From positions 1-24,261 of the forward strand of contig DDUR01000080.1 in assembly GCA_002344895.1 (NCBI GenBank): a stretch of 24,261 nt of DNA. The letters run 5' to 3'. Each line of letters starts with the position of its first letter. Position 1 is the first letter of the stretch. The notes under the pieces are model-generated. The model did no database searches. It was not told where the DNA came from and saw only the letters and a program-made list of their open reading frames with translations. This DNA comes from Ignavibacteria bacterium UBA2333. Its GTDB lineage: Bacteria > Bacteroidota > Ignavibacteria > Kapaibacteriales > Kapaibacteriaceae. A program made the position numbers and the translations under genes. Below are positions 14,537-23,700 of this stretch, piece after piece.

Positions 14537-15307
14537 TTAGAACGTCAGCGTCTTCTCGTGAACGTATCTCAGCGATGAACGTTGACGCACGTATACTACA
14601 CCTATAGCATGCTCGAGTATGAGGAATACACGGGTTGACCTTCCAAATGAAGAACAGTCCTTTACTGGCTGATCGGTCATGTGGAGAATCAGTAGCGACG
14701 AATCCGGGAAATGAAGTGTATCAGTAGTCCATTCGACGTCTCTCTGTCGCATTTCCGATCCGATCATGAAAACGGTATCTCGGTTTGGAATTGTATCATC
14801 ATTCCACGACGAGCGTACCGACACCAAATCCGCTCCAATCAATACTAATGGATCTCCTGTGCAATACCATTCATAACTCCTCGAGATATTTATCACGAGA
14901 TTCTCACCACGCCGCCACATACTTTTAACGACGAATTGATGCATCGGTAACTCTGTGTCCACACTTGTACGCGATGATTCAGGACCTGTTCGAAGCGTAT
15001 CCGAACGTTTCACCATACTTGGTGTAACCATGTCCACGGCGAAAGATGTAATGTATAAATCGGTGGCTTCTTCAAACTTTATTCGAGTAGTACATGTGAC
15101 AGAATCATACACTAAGGTGCTCTTCTCGAATGATTTGAGCGACTGAACGTTGACGGGCCGAGGTAACTGAGCTCTAGTAGGTACACTACAGAATAGAACG
15201 AGCGCGAATAGGTTGAGGACGGATGTTGGTCGCGTTGGATTAGGGAACAATATGGTACGGACATGCTTCAAGGCTTTCTCCTGGGACAATTCAATGAGCA
15301 CCTTCAT
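14537..15307 (-). CDS. Exported paralogue of the tip 2 immunity protein, orphan
   Basis: Starting at the ATG at 15307, this gives a 256-residue protein; a GTG at 15322 is also possible. A hydrophobic segment ('VLNLFALVLFCSVPTRAQ') forms the signal peptide after a long basic N-region. It shares with the protein at 7823-7101 'LVYDSVTCTTRI', 'WRRGENLVINISRSYE', 'GDPLVLIGADL' and 'SLRYVHEKTLTF'. It is longer in the middle because a block of about 25 residues ('IGADLVSVRSSW...') is followed by a similar block ('IGSEMRQRDVEW...'), which looks like an internal duplication. No Rhs tip lies upstream, so it is an orphan member of the family. Confidence 0.7.
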   Translation of the reverse strand: MKVLIELSQEKALKHVRTILFPNPTRPTSVLNLFALVLFCSVPTRAQLPRPVNVQSLKSFEKSTLVYDSVTCTTRIKFEEATDLYITSFAVDMVTPSMVKRSDTLRTGPESSRTSVDTELPMHQFVVKSMWRRGENLVINISRSYEWYCTGDPLVLIGADLVSVRSSWNDDTIPNRDTVFMIGSEMRQRDVEWTTDTLHFPDSSLLILHMTDQPVKDCSSFGRSTRVFLILEHAIGVVYVRQRSSLRYVHEKTLTF

Positions 15308-15599
15308 GCCCGATGGCCACACTTTACTGGATTGTCCTTACCAAACGAAGGTAAGAATCTACGCTGTATCTCGGTAAAGCTCTGCCATGTTGGCAGTCTG
15401 TACTACCGTTATTGTAAGCTGTGTACGAGAGTCTAGAATCCTGCGACCATCTATCGAGACTATCATGACTTCCCTATCGAAGCTCTACACCAATGCTTTG
15501 GGTGACGCGAGGTGATGTGGGACCGACAACTCTATGCCACGCTGAATATCGCACGTACCACACATGCCAGCACACGGATTCCTCGTATGAACAACAGCA

Positions 15600-16073
15600 C
15601 TATCTACAGCCATTCACGACGTAAACATTATCGACGAAGAGCGTAAAACAAGTGTCTACGTTGTTTGAAGAGCTCATTGCCAGACGAGTAGAATCAGACT
15701 CGATGTGCATACGTACCTGTAGTCGACGTGTAGTGGCATATTTCAGAACAAGGTCACTGAATACCACACTCGTGTCATTTCCGATACGTAAGCGAATCAG
15801 GCCTGCAACGGACTCATCATTAGGAAGTCGGAATGATCGTGTACCATCACACACCTCCGCACGGATCCACTCACCGGTCACATTGTACTCGGGTTGCACC
15901 TTACCAAGCATATTTGCGTGCGTCGACGGCGCGTAGTTGCCCAGCTTACGAGGTTCATACGCTTCTATTGGAACACATTCGAATGATACTGTACTGCATC
16001 CGACCAGAATGAATCCCACTATGAAGAAGCCAACGCTCACGAGCAGGACACTCATCAATGTCTTGACGATCAT
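15600..16073 (-). CDS. Small lipoprotein, one of a tandem paralogue pair
   Basis: The ATG at 16073 gives 157 residues; the open frame begins at a TTG at 16127 inside the previous gene. The leader is long ('MSVLLVSVGFFIVGFILVGC') with lipobox LVGC. The mature part matches the next gene upstream: 'W[IL].A..C....F.LP', then 'GNDTSVVFSDLVLKY' against 'LDDTSTVFRSMALTY', then a C-terminal 'DTC' and a last Cys. The Cys pattern suggests a conserved disulfide-bonded fold. Function unknown; a divergent duplicated immunity protein is the best guess. Confidence 0.6.
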   Translation of the reverse strand: MIVKTLMSVLLVSVGFFIVGFILVGCSTVSFECVPIEAYEPRKLGNYAPSTHANMLGKVQPEYNVTGEWIRAEVCDGTRSFRLPNDESVAGLIRLRIGNDTSVVFSDLVLKYATTRRLQVRMHIESDSTRLAMSSSNNVDTCFTLFVDNVYVVNGCR

Positions 16074-16111
16074 ACTCCGATACACGGAGTTAAACGATGT
16101 TTGCGTATACG

Positions 16112-16555
16112 TCACTTCGATTTGCAACTCAGCAATACTTGCTTATCGTTGTATACGATGTAGTAACATGTGTCAGTGAGAGCCTGGTATACCGATGACT
16201 CTCGAGCTATACTGAGGTCCCCTTGAATACTACGGCCAATTCGAATTTGTCCCGTGAGCCTATATGTTAAAGCCATAGATCGGAACACTGTACTTGTGTC
16301 ATCAAGAAAGATGAATCGAGTTTGAAAGACAGAATCTATCTCCAACGGTAGTTCAAAGAATTCAGATACTGCACAGTTACGAGCAGTGAGCCATTGACCG
16401 CCATACGTATACTGCACAGCCACAAGTCGTGTCGTATGATGAGATCCTTTCATCTCGTGATCAAGTTCAACACGAACACATCCATACCGATGTGCGTGGC
16501 ATGATGGTAGTATCACACACATAATCATTGTTGATATGATACAACGACACTTCAT
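16112..16555 (-). CDS. Small lipoprotein, second of a tandem paralogue pair
   Basis: The ATG at 16555 gives 147 residues ('MKCRCIISTMIMCVILPSC'), with lipobox LPSC; a GTG at 16612 would add an unlikely polar extension. Shared residues with the gene 38 nt downstream are the Trp-Ala-Cys segment ('GGQWLTARNCAVSEFFELP'), the 'DDTSTVF' strand, 'LTYRLTG', 'SIARESS' and a terminal Cys. The two genes have the same orientation, and similarity is visible only at protein level, so the duplication is old. Confidence 0.6.
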   Translation of the reverse strand: MKCRCIISTMIMCVILPSCHAHRYGCVRVELDHEMKGSHHTTRLVAVQYTYGGQWLTARNCAVSEFFELPLEIDSVFQTRFIFLDDTSTVFRSMALTYRLTGQIRIGRSIQGDLSIARESSVYQALTDTCYYIVYNDKQVLLSCKSK

Positions 16556-16612
16556 TGGGCGGCCGTATATTTCTTCATAGATAGGTATCGCCGAGCATCG
16601 ACGAGATAACAC

Positions 16613-16897
16613 CTGAGTATGTAGCCGTGCATCATGACTTGATTCCTTGGTGCTTCACGCATCGTACCGATTCGTATATGATCCTAGTGGAAATGTGCAT
16701 TACTCTGCTCAACAACGTCTCGGCATGACGATGAACATAGGACAGACGTTCACAGTTGTTGGTATCATATCAATTGCCATATCTTGAGTACGCTCCTCGC
16801 TGATAATACGTTAGACCATTGATGTAAAGCGCGTCCTGTCGCCATGCGATACCTGACTGGAACTGACAAGAACAGTGGTAGCTGCTGTGAAAGAAGG
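16613..16897 (-). other. Gap of about 285 nt with a coding-like tail fragment
   Basis: No start-to-stop gene is seen. Directly after the lipoprotein stop at 16898, another minus-strand frame reads 'SGIAWRQDALYINGLTYYQR' and 'GAYSRYGN' to a stop near 16768. The composition is protein-like but it has no start. It may be the end of a decayed gene. Nothing recognisable is seen from 16613 to 16767. Confidence 0.25.
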
Positions 16898-18049
16898 CTA
16901 CTTCACGTCAATGATACGAAATGATAGTCCTCGCCGTGTTGGCCAGGCAGCAACAACACTCTGTAGGTCATCGTCGACGTGATAGCCAACTCCAGAAGGC
17001 CACTCTGAAATGTACATGTCCATATCATTGTCATACTGTGCTCTCTTCCACAGCGTGCGACGCATTGTGCTCGGAATCATGTACACCCTTGCCATTGAAG
17101 CATCCCGTTCGCACACAACAAGGTAGTCCGTGAGTTTTGGCTTGTCCGTCTCCTCGCAGAGGACAAACACGATACGATGATCATTGACACCTAACAATTG
17201 TTGTTTATACGTTTGATACGATACAGAAGATGGCACCTTTAATCGTACAACGAGGTGTTCAGGCGACAATGCCTTACGAGTCGCATCGTAGGTGATGCTA
17301 TGAATTCCAATTCCTAACTCGACGAATGATGGTGTAATATTTTCCAACTCGGTTATCTCTTCAATCTCCAAGGATGTGAATATCGTAGAATCGTGAATAC
17401 ACGTTGGATAGTCATCGTGACTGTCGAGTTTCCATCGTTTTTTCGAAGTGCTAAGGTTGATCGTGTCGACAGTAACAACATCAACGTGATGGTCCTCTAT
17501 GATGGAAGTTACAACGCGTGAGTGTTTTCCAACTCGAGTGTTTACAGAGCTCGTTGAGTCGAATACTCTTCCGGCCTTGTCATAGAATCGAATCCATCGT
17601 CCCACAGCAATTGCTACGACGGGGCCAATCTGATGATACCAGTAAACAACATCGCCGTACGTGCGTGGGTACTGAAGTTTTTTTGTGTGCCGTACATAGC
17701 GTATCAACGGTACGTTGCTTGATCCATTTGATAAGCAGACCATCGTAGAATCATGATACATGGTACCGAATGTATCGTATGGCGGACCTGGAATACGAAT
17801 CTGACCATCCTCAATGTCAACAATCTCTGTACTCTGTGATGTGGGAGTGAGAGTCACCGTACGCATCAACGATGAATCTATACGAATGATACTGTCTGTT
17901 ACAATCACCTGTGGACTTGACTGATGCAGATCCAGAGACTTGATGCCACATGTCATAAAGCCCAACGAGAGCAACAACAGTAAACCAACGCCTTTAAACG
18001 CCAAGAGCAATTGCTGTTCCTTACAAAGTTTACTCTGAGTTACAACCAT
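16898..18049 (-). CDS. Lipoprotein of unknown function, beta-rich
   Basis: A 383-residue protein from an ATG at 18049. The leader 'GVGLLLLLSLGFMTCG' ends in a lipobox-like FMTC. The mature part is built of repeated short strands with turns ('YGDVVYWYHQIGPVVAIAVG', 'RWIRFYDKAGRVFDS', 'HRIVFVLCEETDK', 'DYLVVCERDASMARVYMIP'), as in a beta-propeller of weakly conserved blades. I do not recognise a family. It is the largest gene of the lipoprotein run and stands slightly apart from its neighbours. Confidence 0.6.
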   Translation of the reverse strand: MVVTQSKLCKEQQLLLAFKGVGLLLLLSLGFMTCGIKSLDLHQSSPQVIVTDSIIRIDSSLMRTVTLTPTSQSTEIVDIEDGQIRIPGPPYDTFGTMYHDSTMVCLSNGSSNVPLIRYVRHTKKLQYPRTYGDVVYWYHQIGPVVAIAVGRWIRFYDKAGRVFDSTSSVNTRVGKHSRVVTSIIEDHHVDVVTVDTINLSTSKKRWKLDSHDDYPTCIHDSTIFTSLEIEEITELENITPSFVELGIGIHSITYDATRKALSPEHLVVRLKVPSSVSYQTYKQQLLGVNDHRIVFVLCEETDKPKLTDYLVVCERDASMARVYMIPSTMRRTLWKRAQYDNDMDMYISEWPSGVGYHVDDDLQSVVAAWPTRRGLSFRIIDVK

Positions 18050-18095
18050 GATGCCGTACCTCAGTCGTGTAATGAGCGATTATGGATGACCGGCA

Positions 18096-18524
18096 TCAAA
18101 ATACTACATTAGAAGACCATATGTAATTATCAATGACAATGTCACCATGTTCCGTTTGTATGGTCCAAACCCTCATTTGCACGCTGTCACCCCGTACGTA
18201 CTGCAGTTCAACAAGTTCAGTAAGATCCGTTGCTCCTCGTTTGCGAATGATATATGGTAACGCTGAACGAACGCCCATGTACGAAGAGTCAGGATGGATA
18301 CGTATTCTGTATACTGAGGTAGGGCATCCATACTTTTGAAAGACAACACATTCATGAGCACCTATGAGCGACTCATCAACTTCATCTACGATATTGCATG
18401 CATACGTCATTAAAACGAGGATACAGAGCACCACGAGATGTACTCGTTGTACACGAAGATTGACGAAGACTGGAAGGATGCAACCTTGAAGTCGGAAGGC
18501 GGGTGGGACAGTGTAGTTTTTCAT
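18096..18524 (-). CDS. Small lipoprotein of unknown function
   Basis: The ATG at 18524 gives 142 residues ('MKNYTVPPAFRLQGCILPVF'); the frame opens at a GTG at 18551. The hydrophobic leader ends 'LVLMTYAC', a lipobox-like site. The mature part has 'ECVVFQKYGCPTSVYRIRIH', 'ELVELQYVRGDSVQMRVWTI' and a C-terminal 'DNYIWSSNVVF'. It lies about 36 nt after the stop of the next lipoprotein gene upstream, so they may form one transcript. Confidence 0.55.
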   Translation of the reverse strand: MKNYTVPPAFRLQGCILPVFVNLRVQRVHLVVLCILVLMTYACNIVDEVDESLIGAHECVVFQKYGCPTSVYRIRIHPDSSYMGVRSALPYIIRKRGATDLTELVELQYVRGDSVQMRVWTIQTEHGDIVIDNYIWSSNVVF

Positions 18525-18560
18525 GGCAACATCTTGCTCAAAAGAAAACACTCCTTCCGC

Positions 18561-18983
18561 CTAGTCGAAAATCGGAGCTCGAGTCCACTGTTCAAAGCGA
18601 ATCACACTGTCCAAAGAAACGAGCAACCACTTTCCTTGTCGTACATCCATTGAATACGTGAACGAGACATTCTTGTGTGTTACCTGGAACTGCGTGGTCT
18701 TTCGCGGCTCACCTAATGCGGCTATACGGTGATGCGGCTTAAACTCTGCTACAAGAAGACCTGAGTCAACACGTACCTCAATCCAGCTTCCGGCCTTGTC
18801 TAACACGCTCCACGTTGTCAAACTAATGGGAGGTCCAACCGCAACATTGTCAATTGTAACGGCAACTGTGTCTTGACGAAAGCCCTTGGTGAAGTAGACG
18901 GTATACTCATACTCATCGGGCGTGCCTATCGTAGAACAGGCAGCGAGAGCAAGAGTAAGTACGATGGTCAGCAAGTGTTTCAT
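18561..18983 (-). CDS. Small lipoprotein of unknown function
   Basis: A 140-residue protein with a textbook lipoprotein leader, 'MKHLLTIVLTLALAAC', at an ATG. The mature part is beta-rich: 'EYTVYFTKGFRQDTVAVTID', 'GSWIEVRVDSGLLVAEF', 'FQVTHKNVSFTYSMDV', 'WLLVSLDSVIRFEQW'. No family is recognised. Same orientation as its neighbours and a short gap to the next gene suggest co-transcription. Confidence 0.7.
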   Translation of the reverse strand: MKHLLTIVLTLALAACSTIGTPDEYEYTVYFTKGFRQDTVAVTIDNVAVGPPISLTTWSVLDKAGSWIEVRVDSGLLVAEFKPHHRIAALGEPRKTTQFQVTHKNVSFTYSMDVRQGKWLLVSLDSVIRFEQWTRAPIFD

Positions 18984-19099
18984 ATTTCAAGACTCGTAGT
19001 CGATCACGCCTGTTTGGACTTTCCACTGTGGGTGTACAAGCAGTCAGCAAACTACGCAGTTGTCGTCAATGAGTTGTTTCGTTTGCAAAGTGGCCACGT

Positions 19100-19516
19100 C
19101 TACACGTCGATATATCGTTTATACAGATCACGAAACCAAAAGACATTCACAAGGACAAGCATGACGAGAAGGAGAGCGCTTGTAGGCTCGAACTGAGGTG
19201 ACATCATGGCTTCTTCTTTTACCGCAATCCCATGTTGAACAAGAGTGTTATCACCCGTTAGATTTACGAGACTGAACGTGGACAGAATCATGATGATGAA
19301 TGTAAAGGCCCTTGCTATCTCATGATGAAATCGAAACAGAGTTAAGCATACAATGAGTAAAGTGATCGAGACGGTGGTCTCTCCAACAGACATTGCGGCA
19401 GTATTACTGATGAAGTTCGCTTCGATGAGCATCACAAATGAAGCGATCATGATCAGGAACGTGAGAACAACTTCGACGTTTGAACGACGCGAGTGTACTG
19501 GATGGTTTGTTGTCAT
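19100..19516 (-). CDS. Membrane protein with about four transmembrane helices
   Basis: The ATG at 19516 gives 138 residues. The frame stays open to 19624, but that part overlaps the 3' end of the FGE-domain gene and is unlikely to be translated. Hydrophobic segments occur at about 14-34 ('VVLTFLIMIASFVMLIEA'), 47-60 ('VSITLLIVCLTLF'), 70-85 ('FTFIIMILSTFSLVNL') and 112-128 ('ALLLVMLVLVNVFWF'). A polar loop lies before the last helix. No enzyme motif is seen. Confidence 0.55.
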   Translation of the reverse strand: MTTNHPVHSRRSNVEVVLTFLIMIASFVMLIEANFISNTAAMSVGETTVSITLLIVCLTLFRFHHEIARAFTFIIMILSTFSLVNLTGDNTLVQHGIAVKEEAMMSPQFEPTSALLLVMLVLVNVFWFRDLYKRYIDV

Positions 19517-19562
19517 ACACTTGAACGATGGAGGTGTGGTGGCAAGTGATCGTACTCCATCA

Positions 19563-20732
19563 TTAATTACTGCGCACAAGTCTAATACCCGTAACACGGT
19601 TTGTTGGAATGAGATTAGTCTCATCTCTAAACTGGAATGTCATCTCACCTCTTGAATTGGAGTAGTTCCCCCCTCGAACCAGCAGGTTCGTTGACGACAA
19701 TGACAACGTGAGTGTTGATCTCGGGTCCGAACGTGACAGATCCGTATATGGCGTTAGAACATCAAAGACAACCTCGCTCACATTACCCATCATGTCAAAT
19801 AGTTCGTAGCGATTCGGAGTAAGAAGAGCTACTTCTTTATAGATTCGATATCTTGGATCCGATGGTGATCTAGTGTTGTCACTAAACCATGCAAGAGCTT
19901 CAACAAACGTATCTGTTGTTTTACCGCTATTGTACCCACCATGGGTATTTACGGTATCAGAATGAAGTCCACCACGCGCAGCATACTCCCATTCAGCCTC
20001 TGTCGGTAAGCGATATCCAGGCGCATCCGGATCCCAAATGACTTCCGTTTCCGTGATGATATAGGCCCGACGCAATCCTTCAGCGTCTGATACAGCATTG
20101 CAGTAGGTTGCGACATCAATCAGTCGTAGACCTACGACCGGATAGTTTGGCCCCTGAAGATGAGATGTGTTTGAGCCCATGAGTGCGTTGTACTGAGCCT
20201 GCGTAACCTCTGTTTTGGCAATCTGAAACGGTCTGGTAATTGTAACCAGATGTGCAGGGTGCGTATTGCCGGAGCCGCCATCTCCTCCATTATATCCCTG
20301 GCGGATTCCTATCATCGTTGTACCAGCAGGAATCTCCACCATCTCGGGCCGTATGGTCGACGTAACCTTTGTTGCCGTAAAGTCAAGACCAGCCAGGTTC
20401 GACGTCGCAATGGTAATAGCACGTGACGTAGGTTCAAATGTCAGCATGGGTTTTGTAGGGGTTACGTCATAGGTACCCGGAGCAAGACCGATTATCGACC
20501 ACTGGCCATCAGCAGATGTTGTATCAGACATCGAACCAACACGAACGATGACACCTTCAACACTTTCTGAACCAGCCGCTGATATACTACCTGACACCGT
20601 AAACGTTGTGTCCGACGGCGTTGGTGTCGGTGCCGGTGCGGAATCGGAACCACACGACGACAATCCGAGTGTCATCACCATCAGAACGAGTCCGTTGACG
20701 ATAGCTCGTACTTGAACAGAAGATTTCTGCAT
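19563..20732 (-). CDS. Lipoprotein with carboxypeptidase-regulatory-like and FGE/SUMF-type domains
   Basis: A 389-residue protein. The leader 'VLMVMTLGLSSC' has lipobox LSSC, then a Pro/Thr-rich linker ('APAPTPTPSDTT'). Residues about 44-122 form a carboxypeptidase-regulatory-like beta-sandwich ('GVIVRVGSMSDTTSADGQW', 'IGLAPGTYDVTPTKP'). Residues about 130-389 are a formylglycine-generating-enzyme-type domain: 'EMVEIPAGTTMIG', 'KTEVTQAQYNALMG', 'YRLPTEAEWEYAARGG', 'NRYELFDMMGNVSEVV', 'LVRGGNYSNS' and the terminal 'GIRLVRSN'. The Cys residues of true sulfatase-activating enzymes are not seen near the C-terminal motif, so a binding or structural role at the surface is likelier than catalysis. 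A gap of about 60 nt separates it from the large gene upstream. Confidence 0.82.
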   Translation of the reverse strand: MQKSSVQVRAIVNGLVLMVMTLGLSSCGSDSAPAPTPTPSDTTFTVSGSISAAGSESVEGVIVRVGSMSDTTSADGQWSIIGLAPGTYDVTPTKPMLTFEPTSRAITIATSNLAGLDFTATKVTSTIRPEMVEIPAGTTMIGIRQGYNGGDGGSGNTHPAHLVTITRPFQIAKTEVTQAQYNALMGSNTSHLQGPNYPVVGLRLIDVATYCNAVSDAEGLRRAYIITETEVIWDPDAPGYRLPTEAEWEYAARGGLHSDTVNTHGGYNSGKTTDTFVEALAWFSDNTRSPSDPRYRIYKEVALLTPNRYELFDMMGNVSEVVFDVLTPYTDLSRSDPRSTLTLSLSSTNLLVRGGNYSNSRGEMTFQFRDETNLIPTNRVTGIRLVRSN

Positions 20733-20794
20733 GTTGTGGCCTTCTTAAAAAAGTTCTCTGAATGAATCTTCACCACGCGATCAGGCTCACCCAA

Positions 20795-23700
20795 TCACTC
20801 GCGCTGTTGATGTAATATCTGTTCACTTTCCGCGCCATTTCTCACGAGGATGATTGTCTGCCGCGCAAGTCCTGAAAGTTCTACGTGCTCCCGTGCTCCT
20901 GCTGGAAGTCGTCGTTCGACGAGGAGTCTGCCGAGCAGGTCAAAACATTGAATGATCGTTTCACTCATTCCTCCAGTAATACCAAGTTCAATTCTCTCAC
21001 CACGATCTCGGAGCTCAACCTGTAGAGGTATTCCAAGTTTAACGGGCCGGAGTTCTGTTGCACAGCCTTCGCGCAGTATACGACCGTGGTCGGGCTGTAT
21101 GATGTAACAGAGATTGTCCGTTGATGCAGCGATGGTGACATCAACAATCGTATCGGTGCCAAGAAAGAACTCAGCTGGAAAGTAGATCGTGTCCACCTCA
21201 GGGGTTACACTGATCAATGTGTCGCCATAACTCGGAGATCCAAAAACAAAGTCACGTGATGATGCAGTTAGTCGAACGCGTACGCGCGCAGTGTCTTGTG
21301 TTGCGCGAACGAACATTGGCACGTCGACCGGTTCGCCGGACTCAACGTTCAGGTCAGGTATACTGACGTGGACAGTGCGTAATGGTTCGATAGAGATTGC
21401 AATGAAGACATCCTTGTAACATCCGGTTTCGAGACCCTCACGACCGTGATATGTTGTGGGGGCAGTCGGTGTGACCGTTACCGTATCAGCGTTAAAAGCC
21501 AACGAGTTGTTCGCTGTCCATCGTATTCCATGTCTTGATGGAACCACGAGCGAAAGTGGAACACCAGCACATGTACTCGTATCAATTCGTCGTGGTTGTG
21601 TGGGGTCAATGACGCTAATCTCAACGGTGTCTCGTTTAACGCAACTAGTATTCGTTGTACATATTACTGTCGTATCCTTTGTCGGTCGAAACTCAGCTGT
21701 GCTAATCGGAAGCCCCGACGTATCAGTCCAGCGAACGCTATGTGACGAAACGGCAGAGAGTACAAGCCTGTCACCAGCACAGATGGTTGTGTCGGACATT
21801 GCCTCAAGCGTAACCACTTCTACGTCAATTTCGATTGTGTCCGACTCGGTGCAACCTTGTGACGTTGTCACATGCACGATGTACTGCGTCTTCTGAATCG
21901 GAGCAGCCTTGGGTCCACCACGTTCATACCGAACCGTTACCGGAAGTTCTGTCACAGGTGTTATGTCTACAACGTCTCCGCGGCATATCACGGTGTCGTT
22001 TCGCCGCAGTAATCCCGGTCCTGCATGCGCACGAACCGTGACACTCACGGTATCCACACATGCCCCATCACTGAGCTCTGCTCTGTATGTCCTCGTACCT
22101 TCTGCGATGACAGTTCTTTGGTTTGATGTAATCGACGGGTTATCCAACCATCGACATCCAGATCCGCCCGTAGCCGATATCTGTACTTCTGTTTTCGGAC
22201 AGACCGTTGTGTCTCCTTGTCCAGTCCCAGTAAAAGGACCAATGGAAACCATAATGGTGTCTGTGTTAATACAGCCGTTTGTATCAATTCCTGTCACGAC
22301 GTACGTACGCGGCCCGTCGTGATTTCGGAGTAGCGGTGTGTCAATGGTTGAGTCTGATAGTAACGTTCCTGGCGACCAACGATACGTCTTTGCCCCTCGT
22401 GCGCGAAGCTGTATACTACCACCGAAACAGGCTGACTTGTCTTCACCGGCATCTACATTTGGCAGACTGTTAACGGTAAGCGTGTACTGGAATTGAGACG
22501 TACCGTTATCACTCGTCGCTACCACATTTGCTACATACGTTCCTGCTTTCGGATAACAAACACGGTCGGGTGGAGTTACAGATACAACACTATCCGTTGT
22601 TGATCCGGGAAAGTACCATACAACACGTTTGGCATCCGGTGTAACCGTGGCATTGATTGGCGAACATGTACCTTCACATATCGCGGGAACATCCATCGTG
22701 ACAACCGGCAATCTGCATCGCGGCGCAAGATATCCAGGCATATAGGTTGACTCTACGGCAGATGGGAGTCCGATCCTTCCACTCGTGGGTGCATCAAACC
22801 GAAAACTAATCATATCAAACTGAACCTCATTTGGCGGATTGTCCGCATTACGAATCCGACTTACGTACTCTCCGGCACACATGTATACCCAACCGTTTGG
22901 AGCTAATTGTAATGCTCCAGACCACGAATTATAAACACTAATACCACCGGCCACATTGCCCGATGCTTCCAGTGCAGCACTCGTTGTGGCCGAAACGTCA
23001 AATCCAACAACAACACTACTTTGGAAACTCAGTGTACCACGAGCGCTCACAAAGACGTTTCGACTTTGTGGCGAGAAACTGAGTCCGTAGGCACGCGACA
23101 ATGCACCATTCCACTGACTTTGTAATGGAATCCGTGCGGATCTGGCATTACTCAGCCGTGCTGTTCGTTTGTCAAAATCAAATAGATGTATAAACCTTTG
23201 GTCTCCCTCCACGAATGCTAGATGTCTTCCATTCGGCGAAAACTTCATCGCACCAGCAGGGCCAACACGCCATCCAAGTTCATACTCGATGGCAGTCGGT
23301 GCAAATCCATCCTTTGTTAAGAGCCGAAATATGATCCGTGACGTTGCACCCTGTGTTACCAGCATAGCCACCCACACATCAAGTTGATTCTCGAGATGAG
23401 TTGCCGTTAGTTTCTCAGTCCCACTGTCGGCCTGCATGAGATAGGGTCTATCGGGATTTGTCATGGGAATCTCGCGCTCTATAACGCGATATTGCCCTGG
23501 CCCTTCAATCAGTATCTTGTATCCGCCATAAGCATGAGGTCGACCAGCATTTTGTTCACCCGTAAGGTCAGGCGCTACCACAAGCCATACAATGTCTGGA
23601 TCGTCAGGATCAGTTATAAAGAGTGCTCCCTGTGTTGAGCTCTCACCGCCAATGAGGTTTGAGCCTCCGTCAATCACAAATCCAGTTTCATTAAAAACAT

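Noticed and set aside
19517..19624. N-terminal extension of the four-helix membrane protein
   Set aside because: It overlaps the conserved end of the FGE-type domain gene, and the ATG at 19516 places the first helix near the N-terminus.
20266..23387. Plus-strand frames across the two large minus-strand genes
   Set aside because: They are antisense to proteins with clear leaders and domains, and have no ribosome sites or recognisable products.
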